DNA from: Clostridia bacterium | Lineage (GTDB): Bacteria > Bacillota > Clostridia > Oscillospirales > CAG-272 | NCBI GenBank assembly: GCA_017937845.1 | Contig: JAGBCV010000026.1 | Span: 1 to 64,000, forward strand | Reading direction: 5' to 3' | DNA: 64,000 bases | Shown here: positions 1 to 7,986 of the stretch, piece after piece | Layout: every line of letters begins with the position of its first letter | Position numbering within the stretch: position 1 is the stretch's first letter | Position numbers and translations under genes: made by a program | Notes under the pieces: model-generated | Databases searched by the model: none | What the model was told of the DNA's origin: nothing | What the model saw: only the letters and a program-made list of their open reading frames with translations

Positions 1-111
1 CTCCCACTCTGGGGGAGCTGTCAGCGTAAGCTGACTGAGAGGGCAAAACTTATAAAGATAAAGCCCTCTCCGTCGCGCTTTGCGCGCCACCTCTCCCGGA
101 GTGAGAGGCTT
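1..111. repeat. Hairpin-ended repeat, family B, copy 1 (cut by window edge)
   Basis: Non-coding repeat with the arm GAGCTGTCAGCGTAAGCTGA followed by CTGAGAGGG and, after a short spacer, the reverse-complementary CCCTCTC and a GCCACCTCTCC arm. Each end can fold into a small hairpin. The same layout returns at 19714-19861, and its arms resemble those of the DUF559-carrying element at 38915-39361. The left end may lie outside the window. No open reading frame in it looks real. Confidence 0.75.
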
Positions 112-167
112 CCAGAAACATAAACTTTTAGAATTAACAAGATACTACAAAAAATTTTAGATATTGG

Positions 168-322
168 GAATATGTGACACCTCATCCACCATTTTGCAAG
201 TCAAAATGGTCCCCCGTCTCGCTACGGCTCGGTCACGGCTCGGCTCTGACAGCCATTTAGGCTATCATTCACTTCCTCGCCGTCGCTTCGCTACCCTCAA
301 GGGGAAGGCTCACTGCACTTGT
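168..322. repeat. Dispersed repeat, family D, copy 1 (partial)
   Basis: Contains ACACCTCATCCACCATTTTG, then a shared central section with CTACGGCTCGGTCACGGCTC, and ends in CCCTCAAGGGGAAGGCT. Related copies lie at 21531-21624 and 26603-26795. The 26.6-kb copy is the most complete and has a hairpin at each end. Non-coding and probably a miniature mobile element; the small reading frames through it are not credible genes. Confidence 0.7.
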
Positions 323-353
323 CAAGTTTTAAGTGGGGCAAGGTACTATATAC

Positions 354-383
354 AAAAAGACTTCTCCGCGGAGAAGTCTTTTT
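354..383. terminator. Bidirectional intrinsic terminator
   Basis: Perfect 30-bp palindrome with half-site AAAAAGACTTCTCCG. It gives a GC-rich stem bordered by an A run on one side and a T run on the other, so it can stop transcription in both directions. It lies just beyond the stop codon of the minus-strand membrane protein gene that ends at 389. Confidence 0.85.
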
Positions 384-388
384 TATAA

Positions 389-1105
389 TCATTCCAAAGT
401 GAGAGGTGCTTCTGTTTTCTTCGCATCCCATTTTGCGAGCGTATGCGCCGCAAAGACAGCGACCCAAAAGCCTGCAAGATCGATCACGTATTCCAAAAGC
501 AAGGAAAGGATATTTTCTTTTGCAAAATCTCCGACCATAAAGAAATTCACGGTCGTCCAAGAAGCGAGCGCCGCAAAGAACACGAGCATCGTCATGCCGA
601 TGGGATGCTTGGGAGAAAAGACCTTGACATCTGTACGGGGCTTTTCGCGCAAAATCCACGCATAATAGGCGCGTTCGATCAAAATGACAAGAATCGCCAA
701 GATGCAGTACATCAAAAGCGATACGCCCGTCGTTACGTCCTCATTATACATATCCAGCATATCGAGGTCGGTCAGATAATCGCCATAGCCGATATGACGC
801 ACGATATATCTGAGGCAAGGGAACAGGAACGACGCTACGATGGAAAGAATCGAGATCGTCCATTTTTGCCAAGTCTTACCGAAGAAGATATAATACGCAA
901 CGATGCCGAAAAAGGCAAAAATCATCGCCAAAAGCAGATAATACGCCAAGGTTTCGGGAAGCATGACCAACCATTCCTTGACCCAATACCATTCGAGATA
1001 TTTGAAATTCACAAAACAATCCAGCCCTGTCAAAAGAAGAACCGCGAGATACGGTATCAAATAAAAAAAGAGCAGTGTTTTGGGAAACGTCGTTTTCGTT
1101 TGCAT
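389..1105 (-). CDS. Hypothetical six-helix membrane protein
   Basis: The 238-residue product has about six hydrophobic segments (near residues 9-30, 53-75, 82-102, 128-148, 168-189 and 199-224). Charged loops separate them and the tail is short and polar, so it should sit in the cytoplasmic membrane. No signal peptide cleavage site or recognisable family motif is visible. The start is the first ATG; the Shine-Dalgarno match upstream is weak and widely spaced, so the N-terminus is uncertain. A bidirectional terminator follows the stop codon. The gene stands alone and is divergent from the glycerol-1-phosphate dehydrogenase gene. I do not recognise its function. Confidence 0.7.
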   Translation of the reverse strand: MQTKTTFPKTLLFFYLIPYLAVLLLTGLDCFVNFKYLEWYWVKEWLVMLPETLAYYLLLAMIFAFFGIVAYYIFFGKTWQKWTISILSIVASFLFPCLRYIVRHIGYGDYLTDLDMLDMYNEDVTTGVSLLMYCILAILVILIERAYYAWILREKPRTDVKVFSPKHPIGMTMLVFFAALASWTTVNFFMVGDFAKENILSLLLEYVIDLAGFWVAVFAAHTLAKWDAKKTEAPLTLE

Positions 1106-1223
1106 TTTTCTTTTTTACCATGCCTTTCGCTAAAAAATCAAATCGTTTGTCTTTCTATTGTATCATCTTTTTACCGAAAAGAAAAGTATCTTTTTGTAAA
1201 TTTTAATTTTTTCGCGTTTTTTC

Positions 1224-1252
1224 TTGACTTATATGTCAAAAAGCGGTATACT
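1224..1252 (+). promoter_or_regulatory. Sigma-A promoter of the glycerol-1-phosphate dehydrogenase gene
   Basis: TTGACT (1224-1229) and TATACT (1247-1252) are separated by exactly 17 bp. The -10 box is 35 bp upstream of the ATG at 1288, which has GAAAGGA as its ribosome binding site. Confidence 0.85.
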
Positions 1253-1287
1253 TTTTATAGAAAGAATCATTTGAAAGGAATTTAATC

Positions 1288-2562
1288 ATGGATTTGCAAG
1301 CAATTATTCAAGGTTTGGAAAACTGTCCCTGTGGCAGACACCATGCTTTTGATTTGAAAACATATGAAGCTGACCGCGGTCTTGTCCATAAGGTCGGTGA
1401 AATCCTCACAAACAGCAATTTCCCCAAGAAAATTTATATCGTATCCGATGAAAACGCGATGCGCGTTTCCGAGGGTATTCTCGATTCCCTCACGGGCTTT
1501 GAATACGAGCTCAAGGTTTATCCCGATATGCGCTACGCATACATGGCGACCTCCAAGGAGATCATGGAAGCCGCTAAGGATTTCGACGGTATCCTTTCCA
1601 TCGGTACAGGCTCCGTCAATGACGTTTGCCGTTATGCCGCGGCACAGACCAATAAGGCTTTCGCCATCTTTGCGACCGCTCCCTCCATGGACGGCTTCGC
1701 TTCCGATTCCGCTCCGCTGATCGACAATAACTTTAAGATCTCTTATCCTTGCCGTCAGCCGTCCGTCGTCATTGCGGACACCGATATCCTTGCCGCATCC
1801 CCCACAGAGCTGAAAGCTGCAGGCTTTGGCGATATCTTGGGTAAATACGTCGGTATCGTGGACTGGAAAGTAGCAAATTATACCGTTGGTGAATATTACT
1901 GCGAAAATATCGTTCAGCTCGTCAAAAAAGCCGTTGCTGACGTTGTTGCCATGGCAGATAAGATCACACTCTGCGACCCCGATGCCGCAAAATCCGTCAT
2001 GGACTCTCTCATTTTGACAGGTTGTGCGATGCAGCTTGCCAAGAGTACTCGTCCCGCTTCCGGTTCGGAACACGTGGTTTCTCATTTCTGGGAAATCCAC
2101 AAGCTCGAACACGGCATTTGGCCCGATTTCCACGGCAAAAAGGTCGGTATCGCAACACTTCTCGTCGTTCGTCTTTATAAAAAGCTTCTGGCTTATAAGA
2201 CCATCGAGCCGCACGCAGAAAATCTCGACCTCGAAGACGTTTTCCAGCATTACAGCCCCAAGAATCGTGATGAGATCATCGGTTACAACGTACCGAATCC
2301 CACGGACGATATCGATCCTGCCGTTCTCAAGGCGCGCTGGGCGGATATTCTCGATTCTATCGAAAACGATCTCCCCGATGCGGACGAGCTTTACAAGATG
2401 ATGATCTCTGCCGGTTGTACCACGGAGCTTGCTGATGCAAATCTCACTCCTGAATTTGCAAAAGAAGCGCTCATTTACAGCCCCTTTATGCGCCGCAGAA
2501 TCACACTTCTCCGTATTATGTCGATGCTTGGCATTGACCTTACTGATTTTTATATTTGCTAA
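1288..2562 (+). CDS. sn-Glycerol-1-phosphate dehydrogenase (AraM/EgsA family)
   Basis: The 424-residue cytosolic protein belongs to the iron-alcohol-dehydrogenase/dehydroquinate-synthase-like superfamily. Those enzymes reduce dihydroxyacetone phosphate to sn-glycerol 1-phosphate with NAD(P)H and a metal ion. Seen: the nucleotide-binding stretch SIGTGSVNDVCRYAA (about residues 112-126), the following ATAPSMDGFASDSAPL segment, and metal-ligand-type histidines in SGSEHVVSHFWE and KLEHG. The length fits the AraM group. ATG at 1288 is supported by GAAAGGA 8 bp upstream and a consensus promoter. The gene is monocistronic, with its own terminator. In Bacillus the product feeds heptaprenylglyceryl phosphate synthesis with PcrB; no pcrB-like gene is in the window. 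Related members with other polyol substrates cannot be excluded. Confidence 0.85.
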   Translation: MDLQAIIQGLENCPCGRHHAFDLKTYEADRGLVHKVGEILTNSNFPKKIYIVSDENAMRVSEGILDSLTGFEYELKVYPDMRYAYMATSKEIMEAAKDFDGILSIGTGSVNDVCRYAAAQTNKAFAIFATAPSMDGFASDSAPLIDNNFKISYPCRQPSVVIADTDILAASPTELKAAGFGDILGKYVGIVDWKVANYTVGEYYCENIVQLVKKAVADVVAMADKITLCDPDAAKSVMDSLILTGCAMQLAKSTRPASGSEHVVSHFWEIHKLEHGIWPDFHGKKVGIATLLVVRLYKKLLAYKTIEPHAENLDLEDVFQHYSPKNRDEIIGYNVPNPTDDIDPAVLKARWADILDSIENDLPDADELYKMMISAGCTTELADANLTPEFAKEALIYSPFMRRRITLLRIMSMLGIDLTDFYIC

Positions 2563-2582
2563 CCCTCTACTCCTTTCTTTTT

Positions 2583-2617
2583 CCCGGGTGCTCCGTTTGG
2601 GGCACTCGGGTTTTTTT
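2583..2617 (+). terminator. Intrinsic terminator after the dehydrogenase gene
   Basis: CCCGGGTGC (2583-2591) pairs with GCACTCGGG (2602-2610), with one G-U pair, and seven T follow (2611-2617). It lies 20 bp after the stop codon. Confidence 0.9.
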
Positions 2618-2621
2618 CTCC

Positions 2622-2653
2622 CCAAGGGGGATTTTTGCAAAAATCCCCCTTGG
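2622..2653. repeat. Perfect 32-bp palindrome
   Basis: Every base is self-complementary; the half-site is CCAAGGGGGATTTTTG. It starts five bases after the T run of the preceding terminator. It could act as a second terminator or be the end hairpin of a degenerate repeat. No gene overlaps it. Confidence 0.8.
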
Positions 2654-2703
2654 AACCCCAAAAATCCTTGATCGGGAAAAGATCATATTTGTCTTTATTC
2701 TTC

Positions 2704-2725
2704 GGCGGCTTGAGGGCAAGCCGCC
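2704..2725. repeat. REP-like palindrome, family F
   Basis: GGCGGCTT and AAGCCGCC halves around a short GAGGGC loop, followed by CTACC. It matches the layout of the GGCGGGATG...CATCCCGCCCTACC palindromes at 23528-23549 and inside the transposase gene at 42950. Confidence 0.6.
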
Positions 2726-2737
2726 CTACCTCCGCTG

Positions 2738-2827
2738 GCATTTTGAGAGGAGCGCCGAGATTCCGCCTGCGGCGATTTTGCTCCGCAAAATTTCGACTTC
2801 GGGCTTCGCCCTTCGCTCAGAATGACG
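2738..2827 (-). repeat. Dispersed repeat, family E, copy 1
   Basis: Read on the minus strand it runs from TCATTCTGAGCG through GGCGAAGCCCGAAGTCGAAA to a GAGCG...CTCAAAATG end. Two other copies in the opposite orientation lie at 23562-23651 and 63400-63492. The ends are imperfect inverted repeats. Non-coding. Confidence 0.75.
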
Positions 2828-2862
2828 CGGCGCGCAAGTGAAACAATGCATTATAAACAAAA

Positions 2863-2890
2863 AAGAAGACTCCCCGAGGGGAGTCTTCTT
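2863..2890 (-). terminator. Terminator of the S-layer gene
   Basis: AAGAAGACTCCCC (2863-2875) pairs with GGGGAGTCTTCTT (2878-2890). Read on the minus strand the stem is followed by a T-rich run. It is 22 bp beyond the stop codon of the large S-layer gene. Confidence 0.85.
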
Positions 2891-2911
2891 CAAGTATTTA
2901 GGGAATACTAA

Positions 2912-5900
2912 TTAAGCGCCGAAAGAGAAGGAGTCAGAGAATACGCAGAGAGTATCTTCTACGATTACATAGTTGAATGTAAGAGTAGGAGCTTCCTGCT
3001 GGAATGTACCCTGAGCAGTTGCAAAGTTCTTGTAGAGAGGAGAGTTTGCAAAGCCCCAGAACTGACCGTTGAAGTATGTGTCAAGGCTTGCTGCCTTAGC
3101 TTCTACGAGAGCTGCCTTAGCGTTTTCAAGTGTATCAACATATACAGTCTGGAATCTGTCTTCAGCAAGCTGACCTGCTTCGTACTTAACCAATGCTTCA
3201 TCGTATGCCTTCTGAGCGTCAGCGATTTCCTTTTCCTTATCTGCGAAGAGATCATCAAATGCAGCCTTAGCGATAATCTTAACGTTGGTGTTGTCATCAG
3301 CAACATTGAGCTGTGTACGTTCTACGTTGAAGTAGAAGTATTCAGTGTTCATGTCAGAGATATCAACGCCCTTAACACCGTTCATGGTAGCGATAGTTGT
3401 ACCATCAGCGTATGTCTTGGTGATTGTACCTTCGAGAAGAGTTACGTCAGTAGCGGAAACGATTTCGTTGTTAGCGTTTACGATGTACCACTTGCCGCCT
3501 TCGATACCAAGGTCGATCTTGATAGCGTTGTCAGCGTCAGCGTATGTCGGGTAGCTACGATAGATAGCACCAACTTCTTCACCAGTGGGAAGAGCGTATG
3601 CAGTCTTGTCGGAAACTACGAGCCACTTGTTGCTGTAGAGGTCGTGTCTGATGTATGCCTGAGCAGTACCATCGAGGTATACGAGCTTGTTAGTGGAGGG
3701 AACGATAGGATCTTCAGGAGCCTTTGTGGAGCCAGCCTTCTGACCGAGAACTGCGATGGTTTCGAGAACGTTGCCAGCGCCGATTACTGCGTTCCATTCA
3801 GTTACAAAGAAGTTGGAACCGATGGAAAGGAGTTCAGCAACAGTAACAGTCTTGATGTCGAAGCCCTTAGCGGAAGGTGTTACGAGAACAACGGGAGCTG
3901 TTTCAACGATGTTGTAGTTTACGCCATCGATGGTGATGTAGTAAGAGCCGGGGAACCAGCCTTCTGCATCTTCGGGTTTGAGAGAAACAGTCATGGTTGT
4001 GTAAGGAGCGAGTTCTTCTTTGAGACCGAGGGTTACGGTGTCTTCGAAGTTAACGTCAGTAGCGATAACTACTTCAGTCTGAGCAGAAGCGTAGTCGTAT
4101 TTAACTGCTTCATAGATAAGGTTGCCCTTGTCGTCCTTCTTGTAGGTGATGGAGGATTTGATAAGTTCAAATGCATAACCGTCTTTGTCTACATAGAAGC
4201 CGTTTGCGAGTGTGAAGAATGCCTTTTCAGCATCGGTGTCAACGATTACGAACTTGGAAGTAGAATCGTTTTCGTTTTCATGAACCTGAGTCATGTAGGT
4301 CTTGATGGTATCGAGGATAGCATCAGCGGAACCCTTGAAGTTCTGGAGTTCTTTTACTTCGGTGAACATGTATTCATATACATAGCCCTTAGTGTTGGAA
4401 TCCCAAGCTCTGTCATAGTAAGGACCGTAACCGATCTTAGCATTGTAGAGAGCTTCGTAACCTGCAACGTTGCCAGCAACGTCGTAAGTGTCTTTTCTGG
4501 AACCTGCAACTTCTTCGATGGAAAGGATGTAGCCATCTTCGATGCCGAACCAACCGTATTCATTCTTGTAAGTGGTGATTGTTTCATTTGCATACCATCT
4601 AAGAGAGTAGCTATTACCACCGTTGGGGCAAAGCTGGTAAGCAGACTTAGAGGTACGGCTTGTAGCAGTAGAAACGCCATTGGATGTAGGATATGCATTG
4701 TAAAGAACGTAGTTGGAACCAGCGTCCTTCATGAGTGTTACGTAGATAAGGTCTTTACCTGCGTTAACCTTAGCGTCAGCTTCGGTGTTAGGATCGATGA
4801 GAGAACCTGCAGTAAAGAGCTGGTTATATACGTTGTAGTTAGCCCAGTCAAAGATACCGGAAGCAGCAGCTCTGACTTCAGCAGTAACAACAGCGCTTAC
4901 GGAGCTATATCTGTCAGTAGTAACAGCATCAGCAAAGAGGTAACCTCTGTTATCAGTATAGTTGCCGTTAGCATCTACACCAATCTTGCCATTTGCATCG
5001 ATGCATACATAGTATGTATCAGCAGTCTTGGTAGCTGTGGAAGCCCAAAGCTGACCGTTTGTCTTGTAGTAGGTATTGCCGTCATTTGCAACAATGGTTG
5101 TTGTACCAATTGTGGTATTGTTTGTGATGAAAGAGCTGGACATGGAACGACCGTTCATCTTCGCAGCAGTAAGAGGATTGGAAGCGTTGAAGTACTTAAC
5201 ATCACGAACATAGTCAACGCTAGCGGATTTAGCAATAGTTACCTTGTAAGTGTTTTCACCAGTTGTGGTCTTTTCAACACCTGCAACGAAACCTGTTGTA
5301 CCAGTGGAAGCGTCTGTGCCGAGAACGCAGATAGCCTTGTTGTCAGCGTCAACAGCGAATTCGATGTACTTACCAGCCATCCAAGCAGCAGCCCAGTTGA
5401 GGTAAGCGGGATCCTTAACGTTTGCAGTCTGGAAGATACCGGATGCGATAGCAGCAGCCTTGGTGTCTTCAAGGAATGTGTACCAAGCGGAAGAATCGAA
5501 TGTGTATTCAGCAGTAGCACCGCCAACAGTTACATCGAGCTTGGTCTGAGCAGTAGCGTCAACAGGGATGTATACAGTTCTGATAACATCATCTGTGCAT
5601 CTGATGGTAGCAGTGTAGTAACCGTCAACGTAGTTAGCGGAAACGTTTTCAATGATACCGGAGTAGAATGCTGCGAGGTCAACTACAGTGTAGTAGAGCG
5701 GTACGCAGTTTGCATTGTTGAATGCAGGATGTGCGTTGGAAGCACAGAGAACGAGCTGGAGCTTACCGGTGCTTGCAACTGTGAGGTTGTAAGAGTCGGA
5801 GGAGCATGTATTACCGCTGTTGGGGTAACCAACTGTTCTGTTGTAGATTACGGAACCGATGTTGTTCCATGCGATGTAGGTGTTAGCAACAACGTCACCA

Positions 5901-7483
5901 TTGCTCATAGAGGTCATGATGTCGAAGGTATACTTACCAGAAGAAGCGTTAGCCTTGGAAGGACCGGTAGGCTGAGTGTTAGCTTCAGAGGAGTATGCGA
6001 AAGGATGGCTTTCCTTTACGTAAACGGTGTCATAGAGATTGTCGTTATCAACGTCGTTGAATACTGCGTAGCATTCACCCTGAGCAGCGTTGATGAGAGT
6101 GTTGACAGCAGTGTCAACGTCCATTTCGTCCCAAGCTGCGTTGAAAGCAACGATATCAGTACCGTACTTGTAAGCAACGCCCTTGAAGTTAAGAGTTGCA
6201 GCAGTTACCTTACCAGTAGCGTCCTTGGTTACGTTGGTCCAAGAAGTAGCCATGGTTGCATCGTAGGATGTAGGAAGAACGGGCTTCCAAGAGTTGATTG
6301 CTGTAGCGTCGTCTTCAGTCTTAAGCTTTGCAGCGGAGTAACCAACGTAGTCGGGGTTGGTTGTGATAGCGAGCTGGAGATATGTATCAACAACTGTGCT
6401 ATTGGAGTTGATTTCAAAGCCCTTGATCTGCTTGTAATCGGTGATCGTAGCAATACCGTTAGCATCAAAGAGAGCCTTGTCAACAGTTACGTTGAGCATT
6501 GTACCAACGTTGATGTATTCATAAACGTTGATTTCAGCTTCTTCATACATGAAGTTGGGCTGAGGGTTAAGACCAAGTTCAACACGGAGAGCCTTGAGGA
6601 ATTCTGCGCCGGGAACAACGATTGTTGTCTTCTTGTCAGCGGAGATAAGAGTTACGTTGGAGGTAGCTTCGAACTTGTTGGTGAACATGTGGTTCTTGAT
6701 ACCGTCAACGCCATCGCCCTTTGCATTTACAGGACCGAAACCGGAGTTTGTGCCGGAGAGGCCGTTGGAAACGCGGTCGAGGTTTGCGATGTAGTAAACG
6801 TTTTCAGTGCTTGTCTTTTCGATGTTTTCGAAACGAGCACCGAGGTCGATACCGTCAGCACAAAGGATGAGGTTGTTGGGGTTCTTGTTGATACCGTTCA
6901 TGATGGTAGCAAGAATGTAAGCAGCCATACCCTTGGTGAGTTCGAAGTTGGGGTTCATGGAGTTTGTGTTAGCGTAGAACACCTGGTCGAATGCGCGGCA
7001 GTATCTACCAGCAGCAGTTACGTAGTTGGTGTCCCATTCGCTTTCAAGACCGATTACGAGGCTTTCGTAACGCATCAAGCGTACTACAACCGCACTTGCT
7101 TCTGCAAGGGAGATGGTCTTGTCGGGAGCAAAGGTACCGTCGCCGTTACCCTTGATGTAGCCAGCCTGGTGAGCATACGCGATAGCAGCTTTGTGGTGGC
7201 CGTCTTTTACGTCTGTGAATACAACGTTTGCGATTTCATCGTCCCAAACGCTGTCTTCGGTGTTGCAAGATTCGATTTTCGCTACCCAGAAAACGAATTC
7301 GTCTCTTGTCATGGGTTCATCTGCTGTGTCGCCGATGTTTGCAATGTTCTTGTTTTCAAGATACTTTACAGCTTCGGAGTACCACTTATCAGAAGAAGTG
7401 GAAGCAGCAGATACTGTTGCAAATGTACCAATAACCATGATTACGGCAAGTACAAGAGCAAGAGTTCTTTTGAAGTTTCTCAT
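2912..7483 (-). CDS. Giant S-layer-type surface protein with SLH domains
   Basis: The 1523-residue exported protein starts with a clear signal peptide (MRNFKRTLALVLAVIMVIGT, cleavage probably after TVSA near residue 26). S-layer-homology modules follow at about residues 30-215; the second has FTDVKDGHHKAAIAYAHQAG and GDGTFAPDKTISLAEA. SLH modules usually bind pyruvylated secondary wall polymers. The rest is a long Ser/Thr/Asn/Ala-rich beta-type region without catalytic motifs, and a helical segment near residues 1385-1450. It has no LPXTG or C-terminal membrane anchor. The start has an AGGAGG box 10 bp upstream, a long leader and two promoters. It is probably very strongly expressed and may be the main S-layer subunit. 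That last point is inference. Confidence 0.9.
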   Translation of the reverse strand: MRNFKRTLALVLAVIMVIGTFATVSAASTSSDKWYSEAVKYLENKNIANIGDTADEPMTRDEFVFWVAKIESCNTEDSVWDDEIANVVFTDVKDGHHKAAIAYAHQAGYIKGNGDGTFAPDKTISLAEASAVVVRLMRYESLVIGLESEWDTNYVTAAGRYCRAFDQVFYANTNSMNPNFELTKGMAAYILATIMNGINKNPNNLILCADGIDLGARFENIEKTSTENVYYIANLDRVSNGLSGTNSGFGPVNAKGDGVDGIKNHMFTNKFEATSNVTLISADKKTTIVVPGAEFLKALRVELGLNPQPNFMYEEAEINVYEYINVGTMLNVTVDKALFDANGIATITDYKQIKGFEINSNSTVVDTYLQLAITTNPDYVGYSAAKLKTEDDATAINSWKPVLPTSYDATMATSWTNVTKDATGKVTAATLNFKGVAYKYGTDIVAFNAAWDEMDVDTAVNTLINAAQGECYAVFNDVDNDNLYDTVYVKESHPFAYSSEANTQPTGPSKANASSGKYTFDIMTSMSNGDVVANTYIAWNNIGSVIYNRTVGYPNSGNTCSSDSYNLTVASTGKLQLVLCASNAHPAFNNANCVPLYYTVVDLAAFYSGIIENVSANYVDGYYTATIRCTDDVIRTVYIPVDATAQTKLDVTVGGATAEYTFDSSAWYTFLEDTKAAAIASGIFQTANVKDPAYLNWAAAWMAGKYIEFAVDADNKAICVLGTDASTGTTGFVAGVEKTTTGENTYKVTIAKSASVDYVRDVKYFNASNPLTAAKMNGRSMSSSFITNNTTIGTTTIVANDGNTYYKTNGQLWASTATKTADTYYVCIDANGKIGVDANGNYTDNRGYLFADAVTTDRYSSVSAVVTAEVRAAASGIFDWANYNVYNQLFTAGSLIDPNTEADAKVNAGKDLIYVTLMKDAGSNYVLYNAYPTSNGVSTATSRTSKSAYQLCPNGGNSYSLRWYANETITTYKNEYGWFGIEDGYILSIEEVAGSRKDTYDVAGNVAGYEALYNAKIGYGPYYDRAWDSNTKGYVYEYMFTEVKELQNFKGSADAILDTIKTYMTQVHENENDSTSKFVIVDTDAEKAFFTLANGFYVDKDGYAFELIKSSITYKKDDKGNLIYEAVKYDYASAQTEVVIATDVNFEDTVTLGLKEELAPYTTMTVSLKPEDAEGWFPGSYYITIDGVNYNIVETAPVVLVTPSAKGFDIKTVTVAELLSIGSNFFVTEWNAVIGAGNVLETIAVLGQKAGSTKAPEDPIVPSTNKLVYLDGTAQAYIRHDLYSNKWLVVSDKTAYALPTGEEVGAIYRSYPTYADADNAIKIDLGIEGGKWYIVNANNEIVSATDVTLLEGTITKTYADGTTIATMNGVKGVDISDMNTEYFYFNVERTQLNVADDNTNVKIIAKAAFDDLFADKEKEIADAQKAYDEALVKYEAGQLAEDRFQTVYVDTLENAKAALVEAKAASLDTYFNGQFWGFANSPLYKNFATAQGTFQQEAPTLTFNYVIVEDTLCVFSDSFSFGA

Positions 7484-7541
7484 GTTAGTATTCCTCCTAA
7501 ATATTTAAGTTACGGATCGAGTCCGTTAACTTCGTATGATA

Positions 7542-7570
7542 ATGATACTACAAATACGAAAATATTTCAA
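7542..7570 (-). promoter_or_regulatory. S-layer gene promoter P2 (proximal)
   Basis: On the minus strand, TTGAAA (7570-7565), a 17-bp spacer and TATCAT (7547-7542). Twelve bases upstream of the -35 box lies a 25-bp element (7583-7607) with the inverted repeat GTTACA-N4-TGTAAC. That element is repeated upstream of P1. Confidence 0.65.
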
Positions 7571-7642
7571 GAAGTTTCCGCAGTTTGTTACACAACTGTA
7601 ACATTCCGTGAAATATTCCTGTATTTGTTACTTACGGATACT

Positions 7643-7671
7643 ATCATACACCATCGCAAGAGAAATTGCAA
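7643..7671 (-). promoter_or_regulatory. S-layer gene promoter P1 (distal)
   Basis: On the minus strand, TTGCAA (7671-7666), a 17-bp spacer and TATGAT (7648-7643). Eleven bases upstream lies the second copy (7683-7707) of the 25-bp GTTTGTTACA-type element, matching the P2 copy at 21 of 25 positions. P1 would give a leader of about 150 nt. Confidence 0.7.
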
Positions 7672-7802
7672 TAGTTTGCTCGGTTTGTTACATAATTGAA
7701 ACATTTCTTTTTTTCTGTGCGAAAAACAAAAGGTGAACACGGAAAGGGAAGGTGTTTGCGGTTATATATATAACAAATGGTAGAGGTTTTTGTTTGGTGG
7801 GC

Positions 7803-7860
7803 AAAAAAGCCTCCCCTTTGTAAGGGGAGGCGGCATTTGCAACACAAATGACGGAAGGGT
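7803..7860 (-). terminator. Terminator in a half copy of the family C hairpin element
   Basis: GCCTCCCC and GGGGAGGC halves (7809-7831), followed on the minus strand by six T (7808-7803), form a strong terminator. The sequence leading to it on that strand (CCAACCCTTCCGTC, then GCCGCC) matches the right arm of the family C element at 21391-21525. The rny terminator therefore appears to be one arm of such an element. It now ends the rny-cassette transcript. Confidence 0.75.
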
Positions 7861-7886
7861 TGGCGGTAGGGCGGTATGCCCACCCG

Positions 7887-7982
7887 CTTATTTCGCGTAT
7901 TCCGCAACGCGGCTTTCACGAATGACGTTGACCTTGATCTGACCGGGATATTCAAGCTCCTGTTCGATCTTATTGGCAATAT
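7887..7982 (-). pseudogene. Displaced duplicate of the rny 3' end
   Basis: Positions 7887-7971 are identical over 85 bp to 9135-9219, the last codons and stop of rny. The next 11 bp still match at 8 positions and still encode the same residues (I-A-N-K). The copy reads as the RNase Y C-terminus ending in ESRVAEYAK plus TAA, but it has no start. It sits at the far end of the inserted two-gene cassette and is followed by the old terminator, so it is probably the original 3' end displaced by the insertion. Confidence 0.9.
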
Positions 7983-7986
7983 AAAT

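Noticed and set aside
297..665. Short frames in both directions over the first terminator and membrane gene end
   Set aside because: They overlap a repeat and a palindromic terminator and have no ribosome binding site or family similarity.
3644..7699. 1351-codon open frame antisense to the S-layer gene
   Set aside because: It mirrors the S-layer gene, has no ribosome binding site, and its product is low in complexity and without motifs. It stays open because of the codon choice of a strongly expressed gene.
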